Below, piece by piece: positions 45,305 through 54,418 of a stretch of 64,000 nt of DNA; positions within the stretch are counted from its first letter, which is position 1, and the number at the start of each line of letters is the position of its first letter. Made by a program: the position numbers and the translations under genes. The DNA lies in NCBI RefSeq assembly GCF_002160765.1, contig NZ_NFLF01000004.1, positions 165,742 through 229,741 on the forward strand, written 5' to 3'. This DNA comes from Lachnoclostridium sp. An138 (GTDB taxonomy: Bacteria; Bacillota; Clostridia; Lachnospirales; Lachnospiraceae). The notes beneath the pieces are model-generated. The model saw only the letters and a program-made list of their open reading frames with translations. It was not told the origin of the DNA and searched no databases.

Positions 45305-45718
45305 TTATTTCCGATTCGGCTTTCTTTTAATATTCAGCAGTCTGATAAAATCATCGAACAGAGACGTGTCCTCCGGTTCAAACATCATCCATTTTCCGTC
45401 ATGGTAGGTCCTGCTTTCATCATAAATGATTTGAACTTCCTTTGAATAGCTTTCTCTGTCCTTTTCAAATTTAATACGTTCCTCTTTTCCCAGGATAATC
45501 ATAAATCCTATGCAGTTTTCTCTTGCATATAATGCGCACAGAGTTTTGCCGCCCCGGCGGTATTTATATTCATAGGTCCATGCTTTGCCGCCGTTGTTCC
45601 ACAGACGCTCCATATCATATTTTTCATCAATCAAAACGCATAACCGATTCCAGACCTCATATAAAGGTACTCCAACCAAAGCTGTCATCTGTTCTGCATC
45701 CGGTGTTCTTTCAAGCAT
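45305..45718 (-). CDS. DUF3788 family protein
   Basis: 137 residues. Conserved blocks are LYEVWNRLCVLIDEKYD, WTYEYKYRRGGKTLCALY, IGFMIILGKEERIKFE and YHDGKWMMFEPED, ending IKRKPN. No enzyme activity is established for the family. The ATG at 45716-45718 is supported by AAGGAG eight bases upstream. A decayed relative lies 400 bases downstream. Confidence 0.75.
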   Translation of the reverse strand: MLERTPDAEQMTALVGVPLYEVWNRLCVLIDEKYDMERLWNNGGKAWTYEYKYRRGGKTLCALYARENCIGFMIILGKEERIKFEKDRESYSKEVQIIYDESRTYHDGKWMMFEPEDTSLFDDFIRLLNIKRKPNRK

Positions 45719-45796
45719 GGCATGCTCCTTCCCTGGCGAAACAATGCCGCCATTCCTCCTTCCTGATAAACAGCGCGCATACATCTTCAAATCGAG

Positions 45797-46576
45797 TCAT
45801 TGAAGACCCTCGATAAATACAAACAATGCCAAAAGCGGCATCCCTGTCCAGAAAATATACCTGCTTGCAATCTCCCAGTCAGACGGCTCTGCCTGGTCTG
45901 CATTCCGAATCTGAAAGGCCATATTCCAGCGGAACAGCTCGTCCGCAAACAAGATAGAAAACGCAGTGAGAATGCAGATACATGTGCCGCCAAACCACAG
46001 GAGCCACTCCCCCTTATGGGTCAATTCCGGACCGGCCATCAAGTCAAGTATGGTAGAAACAGAGGGCTCCATTACGTCGATTACATTCCCATTTTCATCC
46101 CAAATAACCCCATCGCCACTTATAGCCAACATACCGATCTCCGCCAGGCTTCCATCCTCATTGTACAGCCAGCTGCTGCTTCCGTAATCCACGACGCATC
46201 CGCGGAATATGATTTCCTCTCCGCAGCGAAGCTCCACACCGCTTACAGACTCTCCGGCTGGCGGTTCTCCCCGTTCATCGGTATCCGGAATGGCAGATGA
46301 ATCCTCCCTGGCCGTATAAGGGCCGTAAAACTTGTCTCCGCAGCGGAACTCCACCGTTTTGTCTGTATATACAGTAAAACTGGCCTGCACTCCATGAATT
46401 TTCCCGGAATATATCGTACTGTCGTTTTCCTGATTGGAAACAAGAATAGTGTCCCCATATGCAAAGCCCACTCTGGCAATGGTCACGGCATAGACCACTG
46501 CAAATACTGAAACCATGACTGCCATCAGAAGCAAGATTCCTTTTTGATACCATCCCAAACATCTGATCCTTTTCAA
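45797..46576 (-). CDS. hypothetical membrane protein
   Basis: 259 residues. An N-terminal helix (GILLLMAVMVSVFAVVYAV), an extracellular-looking domain of about 150 residues rich in Asp/Gly (STIYSGKIHGV..FRCGDKFYGPY..), a second helix (WLLWFGGTCICILTAFSILF) and a third near the end (FWTGMPLLALFVFIEG). It resembles no family I recognise. The start is MKRIRCLGWYQKG. It is followed by the DUF3788 gene 78 bases later. Confidence 0.55.
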   Translation of the reverse strand: MKRIRCLGWYQKGILLLMAVMVSVFAVVYAVTIARVGFAYGDTILVSNQENDSTIYSGKIHGVQASFTVYTDKTVEFRCGDKFYGPYTAREDSSAIPDTDERGEPPAGESVSGVELRCGEEIIFRGCVVDYGSSSWLYNEDGSLAEIGMLAISGDGVIWDENGNVIDVMEPSVSTILDLMAGPELTHKGEWLLWFGGTCICILTAFSILFADELFRWNMAFQIRNADQAEPSDWEIASRYIFWTGMPLLALFVFIEGLQ

Positions 46577-47026
46577 CCCGGCACCCCCCTCTGTAACCAG
46601 ATTTTCATCGTTTCTCTTTTTTTCATTCTATCATAAGCCTGTGTGTTTGAAAACTGCCTGTTTTCTTAAATAATTTTTTGAATTTTCACAAAATGGTCGA
46701 TGGCTGCTGTTTTTGGATATATCCAGCATTTTCCTGTTCTGATATCCAAAAGTATTGTTATCATGGATGGATATTGCTTTTCTGTATCGATATCAGCAGC
46801 TTAAAAAAATCGAGGTCAAAAATGGCTGTTTTTTGCTCCATTTTTGCCTCGATTTTTGCAGGAAGGCCACAGGGTCTTGTGGTTTATCCTTACATTTTTG
46901 CCTTATTTCTGCAAAGGATCATCTGAATCACGACTTCCACATGCACTGATTTTTTCAAATCTGAAATTGCATATTATGAACATTACATACTATGAAATTT
47001 CATATTTTGAGAAACGCTTCTCTTTC
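46577..47026. other. 450-base AT-rich gap between pheT and a hypothetical gene
   Basis: No gene is supported. The pheST terminator at 46807-46855 lies in the middle. The rest is low-complexity AT-rich sequence with small hairpins (for example ATGAAATTTCAT near 46992). Confidence 0.5.
46807..46855 (-). terminator. terminator of the pheST operon
   Basis: AAATCGAGG then CAAAAATGG (46807-46825) pairs with CCATTTTTGCCTCGATTT (46838-46855), one unpaired base. On the minus strand a run of seven T follows. It is 170 bases past pheT. Confidence 0.7.
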
Positions 47027-49471
47027 TTACTGTGTTCTCAGCTCCGCGCCCATCTTCTTTCCAAGCTTCTTCATCACTTGGTTTGCGGCGCTTTCTATCT
47101 CCTGAGAAGTCAGAGTCTTCTCGGAAGAGCCGATGGTCAGCCGGACGGTCACAGATTTTTTGCCCGCCGGGATCTGCTTTCCTCTGTATTCATCCACAAA
47201 AGCCGCGTCCTTCAGGAGCGCGCTCGCCTTCTTCTGACCCATGATCGCGTCATAGATATCCGCCCATGCGGCGTCAGAATCAAAGAGCATGGAAATATCA
47301 TAATCAGTCTCCGGATACTCTGCAAGATGGGTGAACCTGTTCGTTCTGGACTTCAGCGGAACCAGTTTTGTCACATCCAGCTCGAAAAGCATGACGGAAA
47401 GATTCTTGATACCGCAGTCCATGGAAACCTTCTTTGCCACCAGTCCCATGTCTCCAATCTTCTCGCCGCCGCGGAAAATGTTCATCCATACCACATTGTC
47501 CGCCCAGACCGGCTTTTCCTCCTTCCGGAACTCAAAGCCTTCCATATGGGTATAACGGGGCATATACTCCAGCACGCCCTTTGCCTCGCGGAACAGCTCT
47601 GTGATGTCCTTTACGCTGCTGGCGAAAGCCGCACCGATATGTCTCTTCTGCTCCGGAAGAAGCTCTGTCTCATCATAAGCGGCCGTATAGTTCCGGTCAA
47701 AGAACACCTGCGCCTCTTCAAAGATTGCGAAATCGTTGAAATAGCGCTCGTTTTTTACGACTGCCTCGCAGAGATTCGGAAGCAGAGAGGAACGGATATA
47801 GCTCAGGTCCGGAGCAGGCGGCGTAGACAGTCTCAGGACGCCTTCTGTGCTCTGCAGAACCGCGTTCACAAATACATCGTTCATCCAGGGATAGGTATAA
47901 ACCTCCTGCATGCCGCAGCGGATCGCCAGATACTCCTTAATTCTTCTCAGCAAATCCTGGTCTTTCTGGTTGATGGCTCCCTCAAAGGTGGTGGTGAAGG
48001 AAGTCGCCTCAAAATTATCATAACCGTACAGTCTGGCTACCTCTTCCATCACGTCGTCCTTGATGGAAATATCGCCGGTGGAACGCCAGGTGGGCGCGGT
48101 CACATGCATGTTATCGCCGCTGATTTCCACGTCAAAGCCCAGCAGCTCCAGCTTCTTCTGAATCACTTCGTTTGACAAATTCTTTCCAAGGCGCTTCGCA
48201 AGCCAGGCCAGACTTACATCGATCTGGGCTCTTTCCAGCTTCTTTACGTACTTGTCACAGAATCCGGTTACCGTCAGCTCCGGGTACAGCTCCTGAAAAT
48301 ACTGCATGGAAAGGGCCAGCGCCTGCTCGCACCTCTCGGGATCTACAGCCTTTTCATATCTGGAAGAAGCCTCGGTACGGGTATCGTAGCGGAGGGCCGT
48401 CCGGCGGATTCCGGTGGACTCAAAGTTGGCCACCTCCAGAATCACGCGCCTTGTCTTAGGCAGAATGGAATCCTTGGCTCCACCCATGACACCGGCCAGG
48501 GCCACCGGTCCCTCAGAATCTGTGATAACCAGATCGTCCGCACAGAGAGTCAGCTCATGATCATTTAAGAGAATCAGCTTCTCGCCTTCCACAGCGTGTC
48601 TCACCACGATATGATCGGTAATATTGTCTGCGTCAAAGGCATGGGTCGGATTTCCCGTAGCCAGCATAACGTAGTTTGTAATATCTACCAGCGCATTAAT
48701 GGGGCGCATGCCTGCCTTCCAGATCCGGTTCTGCATCTGATAGGGGGAAGGCTTTACCTCCACGCCGGACATCTCCACGCCGATGTATCGGGTGCATCTG
48801 TCCGGATCATTGATCTCCACTTTGAAATCTGACTGCACATCCGCTGTATAGGGCTCGATCTTTTTCAGAGGCAGATCATACAGAGCTGCAATCTCGCGCG
48901 CTATTCCATAATGTCCCCAGAGGTCCGGACGGTTCGTCATGGACTTGTTGTCAATCTCCAGCAGAACGTCGTTCATATCCAGCGCGTCTGCAAGGGAAGT
49001 GCCTGCCGGAACTTCGAAAGCGGACAGGTCGAGAATCTCCGCTTCCTGGGAAGCCGGAAACAGTTCGCCCAGCCCAATCTCATCGGAAGCGCAGATCATG
49101 CCGTAGGACTCCACGCCGCGGAGCTTGGAGTTCTTGATTACCACCGGCTCGCCTTCACCGTGCCAGCGCACCACAGCGCCGGGACAGGACACTGCCACGC
49201 GCATGCCTTCCTTCAGATTGATTCCACCGCAGACAATGTCTTTGATCTCACCGCCGCCGATATCTACCTTGCAGACTCTCAGTTTATCCGCATTGGGATG
49301 GGGCTCTATTTTCTCGATGACACCCACAAGCATATTGTCAAACCGGCGGGCCAGATACTCCACATCCTCCACCTCTACGGTAGACATGGTCAGATCATAG
49401 GCCAGCTTTTTCAGATCCATATCCTCCGGGATCTGTACATAATCCTTTATCCACGATAATGATAACTTCAT
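47027..49471 (-). CDS. pheT: phenylalanyl-tRNA synthetase beta subunit
   Basis: 814 residues, normal for the long bacterial beta chain. N-terminal start MKLSLSWIKDYV, a tRNA-binding EMAP-II-like domain (HPNADKLRVCKVDIGGG, VCGGINL), B5 and B3/4 domains, and the C-terminal anticodon-binding domain. It forms the alpha2-beta2 enzyme with PheS and lies 12 bases downstream of pheS. AAGGAG precedes the ATG. Confidence 0.96.
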   Translation of the reverse strand: MKLSLSWIKDYVQIPEDMDLKKLAYDLTMSTVEVEDVEYLARRFDNMLVGVIEKIEPHPNADKLRVCKVDIGGGEIKDIVCGGINLKEGMRVAVSCPGAVVRWHGEGEPVVIKNSKLRGVESYGMICASDEIGLGELFPASQEAEILDLSAFEVPAGTSLADALDMNDVLLEIDNKSMTNRPDLWGHYGIAREIAALYDLPLKKIEPYTADVQSDFKVEINDPDRCTRYIGVEMSGVEVKPSPYQMQNRIWKAGMRPINALVDITNYVMLATGNPTHAFDADNITDHIVVRHAVEGEKLILLNDHELTLCADDLVITDSEGPVALAGVMGGAKDSILPKTRRVILEVANFESTGIRRTALRYDTRTEASSRYEKAVDPERCEQALALSMQYFQELYPELTVTGFCDKYVKKLERAQIDVSLAWLAKRLGKNLSNEVIQKKLELLGFDVEISGDNMHVTAPTWRSTGDISIKDDVMEEVARLYGYDNFEATSFTTTFEGAINQKDQDLLRRIKEYLAIRCGMQEVYTYPWMNDVFVNAVLQSTEGVLRLSTPPAPDLSYIRSSLLPNLCEAVVKNERYFNDFAIFEEAQVFFDRNYTAAYDETELLPEQKRHIGAAFASSVKDITELFREAKGVLEYMPRYTHMEGFEFRKEEKPVWADNVVWMNIFRGGEKIGDMGLVAKKVSMDCGIKNLSVMLFELDVTKLVPLKSRTNRFTHLAEYPETDYDISMLFDSDAAWADIYDAIMGQKKASALLKDAAFVDEYRGKQIPAGKKSVTVRLTIGSSEKTLTSQEIESAANQVMKKLGKKMGAELRTQ

Positions 49472-49483
49472 CTTCTTCTCTCC

Positions 49484-50521
49484 TTATCTGAACTGCTTCA
49501 GGAATCTCAAATCCGCACTGTGAAACAGTCTTACATCGTCAACACCATAGCGCATCATGACCAGTCTGTCCAGACCGATGTTTACATAGAAGCCTGTGTA
49601 TTCATCCGGGTCAAGTCCGGCTGCCCTGAGTACGTTCGGATGGGGAGAACCGCCCGGCATAACCTCAATCCAGCCCACATGCTTGCAGACGCTGCAGCCC
49701 TTTCCGCCGCAGACCTGGCACTGCATATCAATCTCAAAGCCCGGCTCCACGAAGGGGAAGAAGCCGGAACGCATTCTGACCGGCACATCCGTACCGAATA
49801 CCTTGCTTAAGATACTGTTAATCATGACCTTGCCTGAGGTAAAGGTGATATCTTTGTCCACGATCAGCGCCTCATACTGGAAGAATGCTCTCTCATGATG
49901 GGCGTCCGTGGTCTCATTACGGTATACGCGTCCCGGATACACAAAACGATAGGGCGGCTTATGCGTCTGCATATAGCGCACGCTGCCACCTGTCAGATGA
50001 GGACGCAGGCAGAGCTTTTCATTGGTGCTTCCGCTGTCATGCCCCTCCAGCCAGTAGGTATCCATGCTCTCCCGGGCCGGATGGTTCGGCGGGAAATTCA
50101 GCTTATCAAACGCGTACAGTTCACTTGTAATGTCATCCTCCTGGAAGATCTCAAATCCCATGGAACGAAATGCGTCATTTAAGTCGTAGCACATCTGGGT
50201 AATGGGATGAAGTCCGCCTTTCTGAGGCATGATTCCCGGCACAGAGCAGTCGAAGTCCGGAGACACCTCGGAAGCCTTCAGCTTCAGCTCCAGCCTTTTC
50301 GCGTCGATCAGTTCTGTAACCTCATTCTTGGCCTGATTCAAGAGCTTTCCCATCTCGGGACGTAAGGATACGTCAAGCTTCGGAAGCTCTTTCATTAAAA
50401 GGCTCAAAGAACCCTGCTTTCCCACGTACGCGCTTTTTACATTCTGCAGCTCGTTCTCGCTGGACGCTGCAGCAATCCTGGTTTTCACTTCTGATAAAAT
50501 ACTTTCGATTTTATCCTTCAT
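49484..50521 (-). CDS. pheS: phenylalanyl-tRNA synthetase alpha subunit
   Basis: 345 residues. Class II motifs are seen in LRPHLTGGSVRYM, PYRFVYPGRVYRNETTDAHHERAFFQ (written in two parts here as motif 2) and GLDRLVMMRYG (motif 3). A Cys-rich insert, CQVCGGKGCSVCK near 275-290, is common in Clostridia and may bind zinc. The start at ATG 50519-50521 has AAGGAG seven bases upstream, after the T-box leader. Confidence 0.95.
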   Translation of the reverse strand: MKDKIESILSEVKTRIAAASSENELQNVKSAYVGKQGSLSLLMKELPKLDVSLRPEMGKLLNQAKNEVTELIDAKRLELKLKASEVSPDFDCSVPGIMPQKGGLHPITQMCYDLNDAFRSMGFEIFQEDDITSELYAFDKLNFPPNHPARESMDTYWLEGHDSGSTNEKLCLRPHLTGGSVRYMQTHKPPYRFVYPGRVYRNETTDAHHERAFFQYEALIVDKDITFTSGKVMINSILSKVFGTDVPVRMRSGFFPFVEPGFEIDMQCQVCGGKGCSVCKHVGWIEVMPGGSPHPNVLRAAGLDPDEYTGFYVNIGLDRLVMMRYGVDDVRLFHSADLRFLKQFR

Positions 50522-50574
50522 TACGATTCTCCTTTCCAAATCGAGCTTATCCTGCAGGAGGTTTCCTGTGAAAT

Positions 50575-50847
50575 AAAAAAACACCGTCCTCCTGTCATAA
50601 AACAAGGGACGATGTGAATCGCGGTACCACCCTATTTCAGAGTATCTTCTCTCTTTGTACTCTGCACTCTTTTTGTGTATTCTTTCTGCTACACGGACAT
50701 CCGGTTTAACGCACAGTAAATGCTTTTCACCGAAAGGCTCCCATACTGAAACTTCCAGAAGGCTCATGCGGAATGCTCTCAGCCGGTGACACCCCGTCTC
50801 TGACTCACTACCTCTTCTGTACTCACGTATGTTCTCCGCCTAAAATC
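50575..50847 (-). promoter_or_regulatory. T-box riboswitch leader for pheST
   Basis: The invariant T-box AGGGTGGTACCGCG is at 50620-50633. A phenylalanine specifier codon TTC fits at 50748-50750, followed by A, in the Stem I 3' region. A terminator hairpin ACATCGTCC / GGACGGTGT with a T-tract lies at 50575-50617. Uncharged tRNA-Phe would stabilise the antiterminator that pairs with the T-box. The specifier choice is inference; the T-box itself is directly seen. Confidence 0.9.
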
Positions 50848-50853
50848 GTGTCC

Positions 50854-50882
50854 ATCCTATCACAGATTTCAAAGTTTGTCAA
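50854..50882 (-). promoter_or_regulatory. promoter of the T-box-pheST operon
   Basis: Minus strand: perfect -35 TTGACA (50877-50882), 17-base spacer, -10 TAGGAT (50854-50859). It touches the stop codon of a HAD remnant. Confidence 0.75.
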
Positions 50883-51094
50883 TCCGGAAAACTTCTCAGA
50901 CAGTCAATGCAATCAGCCACACTGTCAAAGCTGTTCGCCGCATACTTCTTTACCTCTTCGCTGGCTGCAGTCATTGCATATCCGCGAAACCGGCAGATCA
51001 TGCCCACATCGTTAAAGGAATCACCGATGACGGAAGGAAGGCACTTCTCTTTTATCTGATTCAAAAGAAAGGAGACTGCTTCCGCCTTATACTT
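50879..51094 (-). pseudogene. C-terminal remnant of a HAD phosphatase
   Basis: About 71 codons read KYKAEAVSFLLNQIKEK, then SVIGDSFNDVGMI (motif IV of Cof-type HAD enzymes) and ending IDCLRSFPD. A TGA lies directly upstream and no motif I or cap domain can be found between 51095 and 51278. It is a decayed end of a HAD-IIB gene. The remaining 184 bases to the next gene hold no supported gene. Confidence 0.65.
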
Positions 51095-51278
51095 TCACCC
51101 GTTAGAACGTGTGCCCGCCGGGCACACAGAAAAGCAGGAGCCGCTTTTTCACAGCTCCTTCCGATAGCCGGATATTTCTCCCCAGTGCTTTTCCTGCTTT
51201 CATCCGCCGGAATATAAAGATATCCTCCCTGAACACAGCCCTGCATGGAAATATACTTCGCTGCGTTTTGAATACTGT

Positions 51279-52307
51279 TCAGAATGCTGTTTCCACGAAC
51301 TCACACCGGGAAGGATTCCCATAAGCCTCATAGATTTTCCTTCTCTTTAAATCATACACCACCGACCAGACCGTATCCTTTCCCGTTCTCCTGTCATACT
51401 GACAGAGAAAACCTTTCCTGCCGGAAAGTAAATCGAGGGCGTCTGAGAGTACCATTTCTCCGGCCTCGGCCTCCAGCGCCCTCTGCATGGTCTGATAGCG
51501 GGGCCCGGCTTCCCAGGTATCGATTCCCGGCTCATTAAACCGCTTCAATTCTTCGGAATGAAAAAGATTCGTGGCGCAGACAGAAGCCTGTTTTCTCATC
51601 GTTTCTTTTTCCGGACGTATCACCTTCAGGCCGCCTGCAAAGCACTCTGCCACCGCTATCTTCCCTCCGGCATCTGCCAGCGTAAAGGTCTGGGCAGAGC
51701 TTACCGGAAGCCGCTTCAGCCAGGCCAGCGCCTCTTCCACCGACGCGCATCTCTCCAGAAAGAAACGCAGAAGAAGGCCCGCGTTCATGCCCGGCGCAAT
51801 CAGAGGACCCGAAGCGCCAGAAGGCGGATACACCGAGGTAAGGCCTGCGGCCAGTCCTTTCTCATTGACGCCGTCCTCCATCTGAACGAAAGATGTGGTA
51901 TTTCCGTAAAAAGCGTGGGAACCGTCGGAAAAACAATACTGCACATTCCGGTTATTGTCCTGAAGCTCCGTCAGAAAATCGCTGTTGCGGCCAAACAGAA
52001 TCTCTGCCCCGTTCGACACCGCAAAGCAGGAGCATCGGCAGGCCGGAGGCATGGCATACATGCTGAACAGAACCGCCTGGAGCCTCTCTGCCGGGCACCT
52101 CTGCCCTTCCGCGATTCCCCGGATCTCCTCCAGAATCTTCGGAAAATACTTCTTATAGACCGGAAGGCAGGCTGCCGCGAACTGCAGCCGCTCCTCCGTA
52201 ATAGAAAAGGGAATCTGTTCCAAAATAAAATTTCCGCGCTCTGCCAGCAGGGAGCCAAAGCGGAAGCCGCATTCATAATGGTTCCCCACAAATCTTTCCT
52301 GTATCAT
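51279..52307 (-). CDS. C45-like Ntn hydrolase/acyltransferase
   Basis: 342 residues. The Ntn-type core reads CRCSCFAVSNGAEILFGRNSDF, with the presumptive nucleophile Cys within CSC (about 98) and the RN.D motif after it. Further on, GVNEKGLAAGLTS and the C-terminal domain are typical of the penicillin-acylase/C45 superfamily. Such enzymes hydrolyse or transfer acyl groups (isopenicillin N, bile salts, peptides). Which of these applies cannot be read. ATG at 52305-52307 follows AAGGAG by nine bases. Confidence 0.7.
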   Translation of the reverse strand: MIQERFVGNHYECGFRFGSLLAERGNFILEQIPFSITEERLQFAAACLPVYKKYFPKILEEIRGIAEGQRCPAERLQAVLFSMYAMPPACRCSCFAVSNGAEILFGRNSDFLTELQDNNRNVQYCFSDGSHAFYGNTTSFVQMEDGVNEKGLAAGLTSVYPPSGASGPLIAPGMNAGLLLRFFLERCASVEEALAWLKRLPVSSAQTFTLADAGGKIAVAECFAGGLKVIRPEKETMRKQASVCATNLFHSEELKRFNEPGIDTWEAGPRYQTMQRALEAEAGEMVLSDALDLLSGRKGFLCQYDRRTGKDTVWSVVYDLKRRKIYEAYGNPSRCEFVETAF

Positions 52308-52485
52308 GTTTTCGCTCTCCTTTTTTGCAAAATGAGAGCCGCCGGCAGCTCTGTATTCAGAGTAACGGAATAAAAAATTGTTGTCAACGGCCAACTTCCC
52401 TGGAAGTACGCCGAAAATGGCAAACAGCTGTCTTATAAAAATGTTTCAGCCGCTTTCAAAGGTAATTTTTCGCAAAATTACAGCT

Positions 52486-53034
52486 TTACTTTCCCTTTCC
52501 CCAGGACATGCATTTTCCAATCACATCCCCTGTCCTCAGATACTCATAGGTAGGCATCTCGAACAGCACCGGCTTCAGTACCCGGTAATCGATCTTATCC
52601 TCCGGCGTGAGCACCCTCTCCTCCGCAAAGGTGTGATCAATCGTACAGATAAAACTCTCGAAGCCTTTCGTCTCATAGACGTCATCCACGCTGCACTCCA
52701 TCACCACCGGAGCGGCAGTCATCAAGGGGGCTCCCGTATCTCCTACCGTATAGTCAAAAAGGTCAGACTTGTCTTCCTTTGCGCCGCTGACGCAGCCGGC
52801 CCGGTCCGCCAGCGGAAGAAGCGCCTCATCCACGATATTGATAGACAGCTTCTTTGTCTCCTTGATTCCCCTGTTGCTGTAATGCGCTCCGGCCAGGCTT
52901 ACCATCACCCTGTCATGTCCGATGATTCCGATATGTCCTACCAGCACCCAGTTCGGCTTTCCTTCTACCATGGTTCCCACTACGACGAGGGGAGTCGGAT
53001 ACAGTGCCAGTGAATTCCCAATATTTTTCTTCAT
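52486..53034 (-). CDS. flavin reductase-like flavoprotein
   Basis: 182 residues of the flavin reductase/FMN-binding split-barrel fold: LYPTPLVVVGTMVEGKPN, then NRGIKETKKLSINI (the FMN-binding loop) and the C-terminal YLRTGDVIGKC. It transfers electrons from NAD(P)H or a protein donor to flavin; the partner is unknown. The ATG at 53032-53034 has GAGGAAT upstream. It overlaps the 3' end of the DUF4405 gene by 122 bases. Confidence 0.82.
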   Translation of the reverse strand: MKKNIGNSLALYPTPLVVVGTMVEGKPNWVLVGHIGIIGHDRVMVSLAGAHYSNRGIKETKKLSINIVDEALLPLADRAGCVSGAKEDKSDLFDYTVGDTGAPLMTAAPVVMECSVDDVYETKGFESFICTIDHTFAEERVLTPEDKIDYRVLKPVLFEMPTYEYLRTGDVIGKCMSWGKGK

Positions 53035-53698
53035 AATGCTTCATTCCTCTGGAAAGATAATGGGCGGCAAAAATGAAAAATCCCATCATGGCCAGATAAT
53101 CCAGGTAAAATAGAGCGACCGGTTCGCTGAAATCCATAAATACGAACTGTGTCCGAAGAAACATATAGTCCGGTAAATCTCTGCTGATAAATGCGAAAAA
53201 TCCATAGACCGCAAGTCCGATTCCGGCAGTCCTTCCCGCAATGGTTCTCCACCGGGAACTCCGGGAGTGGCCCAGAACCTTTCCAAGTCTTCCGGACACC
53301 ATGTTCCAGTGCAGCCCCAGATGAAGCGCCATCAGCACAAAGCCCCAGTACGCGGCCGCCATATGAAGCAGACGGGCAAAGGACATTCCGCCGCTGATCG
53401 GCAAAAACGAAAATACACAGCGCGACAGAATGATTCCGCTTACCATCTGTCCCATCATGACCAATAACAGCAGCAAATTTATCACAAGCTGAAAGACCCG
53501 CACCGGAGAATATCTTCCCTTTGTCAGGGCTCTGTACCAGCCGCGGTTCAAAATATGATGCAGAATGAACAGGACGAACATTCCTGCTCCCGCCCATTCA
53601 TGGGCAGCATCGCCCCAGAACTGATATCCCATCAGGAAAAGGAGCGCTGCTGTCATCAAAATATCAACTATCATTTTTACTGCTGCTTTTGGCTTCAT
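52913..53698 (-). CDS. DUF4405-like cytochrome b-type membrane protein
   Basis: 261 residues, with about five hydrophobic helices. Histidines FILHHIL, LLHMAAAYWGFVLMALHLGLH and AAHYLSRG look like heme-b ligands. Such domains pass electrons across the membrane. The last 40 codons are out of frame with and lie over the flavin reductase start, which looks like a lost stop codon. The two may act together in electron transfer by inference. Confidence 0.65.
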   Translation of the reverse strand: MKPKAAVKMIVDILMTAALLFLMGYQFWGDAAHEWAGAGMFVLFILHHILNRGWYRALTKGRYSPVRVFQLVINLLLLLVMMGQMVSGIILSRCVFSFLPISGGMSFARLLHMAAAYWGFVLMALHLGLHWNMVSGRLGKVLGHSRSSRWRTIAGRTAGIGLAVYGFFAFISRDLPDYMFLRTQFVFMDFSEPVALFYLDYLAMMGFFIFAAHYLSRGMKHYEEKYWEFTGTVSDSPRRSGNHGRRKAELGAGRTYRNHRT

Positions 53699-53788
53699 AC
53701 GGTTATTCTCTCCATTTCCCAGAATCGACTCTGTCGTGTTCTGTTTTCTGTTTCATTTTTTCTATGACCAGCTTTCTGCCTGCCTGTT

Positions 53789-54268
53789 TTATTCCGCCGC
53801 CTTATTGATACAGGTAACTGCATTCAGGCTGCGCGGATATCCGATATACGGCAGACACTGAGAGACGACGCGGAGCAAAAACTCTTTATCATTTCCCAGA
53901 TTCATATTTCCCTTAGCATGAGCAGTCAGCTGCGGTTCACAGCCGCCCTGGGCCATCAGGAAGCAGAACGTAATCATCTCCCGCTGGGCCAGGTCAAGAC
54001 CTGTCCGTGTATAGTAATCTCCAAAACAGTTGGCGGCGAGCCAGCGGTTGATGTGGCCGTTTTTCCAGGCCTCTTTCATCTGCGGGCCAAAAATGTCCGC
54101 CTGCGCCTGCGCGCCTTTTTCCAGCCGATCCTCCATGGTGGTTACAGCTTTGCCGCTGGCCGGAAGCGTGATGCCCCGCTCTGCAAAGACCTCATTCGTC
54201 GTCTGCAGAAACGGCCACATCCGTCCCATGCCCACATAATCGGTCGACTGATACACCATCTCTTTCAC
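53789..54268 (-). pseudogene. N-terminally truncated carboxymuconolactone decarboxylase-like gene
   Basis: 159 codons read from GTG, beginning inside the family's core (EMVYQSTDYVGMGRMWPFL). The C-terminal half is intact: TMEDRLEKGAQAQADIFGP, WLAANCFGDYYTR, ITFCFLMAQGGCEPQLTAH with the Cys of the CMD fold. There is no ribosome site, and a TGA lies 20 codons upstream, so the first CMD half is missing. It is probably a remnant rather than a working enzyme. A full-length CMD relative fused to cupin is encoded at 61148-61891. Confidence 0.65.
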
Positions 54269-54313
54269 TGCTTCCGGCTGTATGCCCTGTGTCAGGCAGA
54301 CGCAAAAGCTTTT

Positions 54314-54418
54314 TCATCTTTCCAAAAGGCTTTCCTGCCGGACGTTATATCCCGCCCCGACAATCCCGACAGAACGGACTTCCAATGGACTTTTTACTCC
54401 TAACACGGTTGTTTTCAT
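54314..54418 (-). CDS. possible 34-residue open frame upstream of the CMD remnant
   Basis: MKTTVLGVKSPLEVRSVG through QESLLER and stop, with GGAATGGAG upstream of the ATG. It may be the old start region of another gene now cut off, or a short leader. No family recognised. Confidence 0.3.
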   Translation of the reverse strand: MKTTVLGVKSPLEVRSVGIVGAGYNVRQESLLER

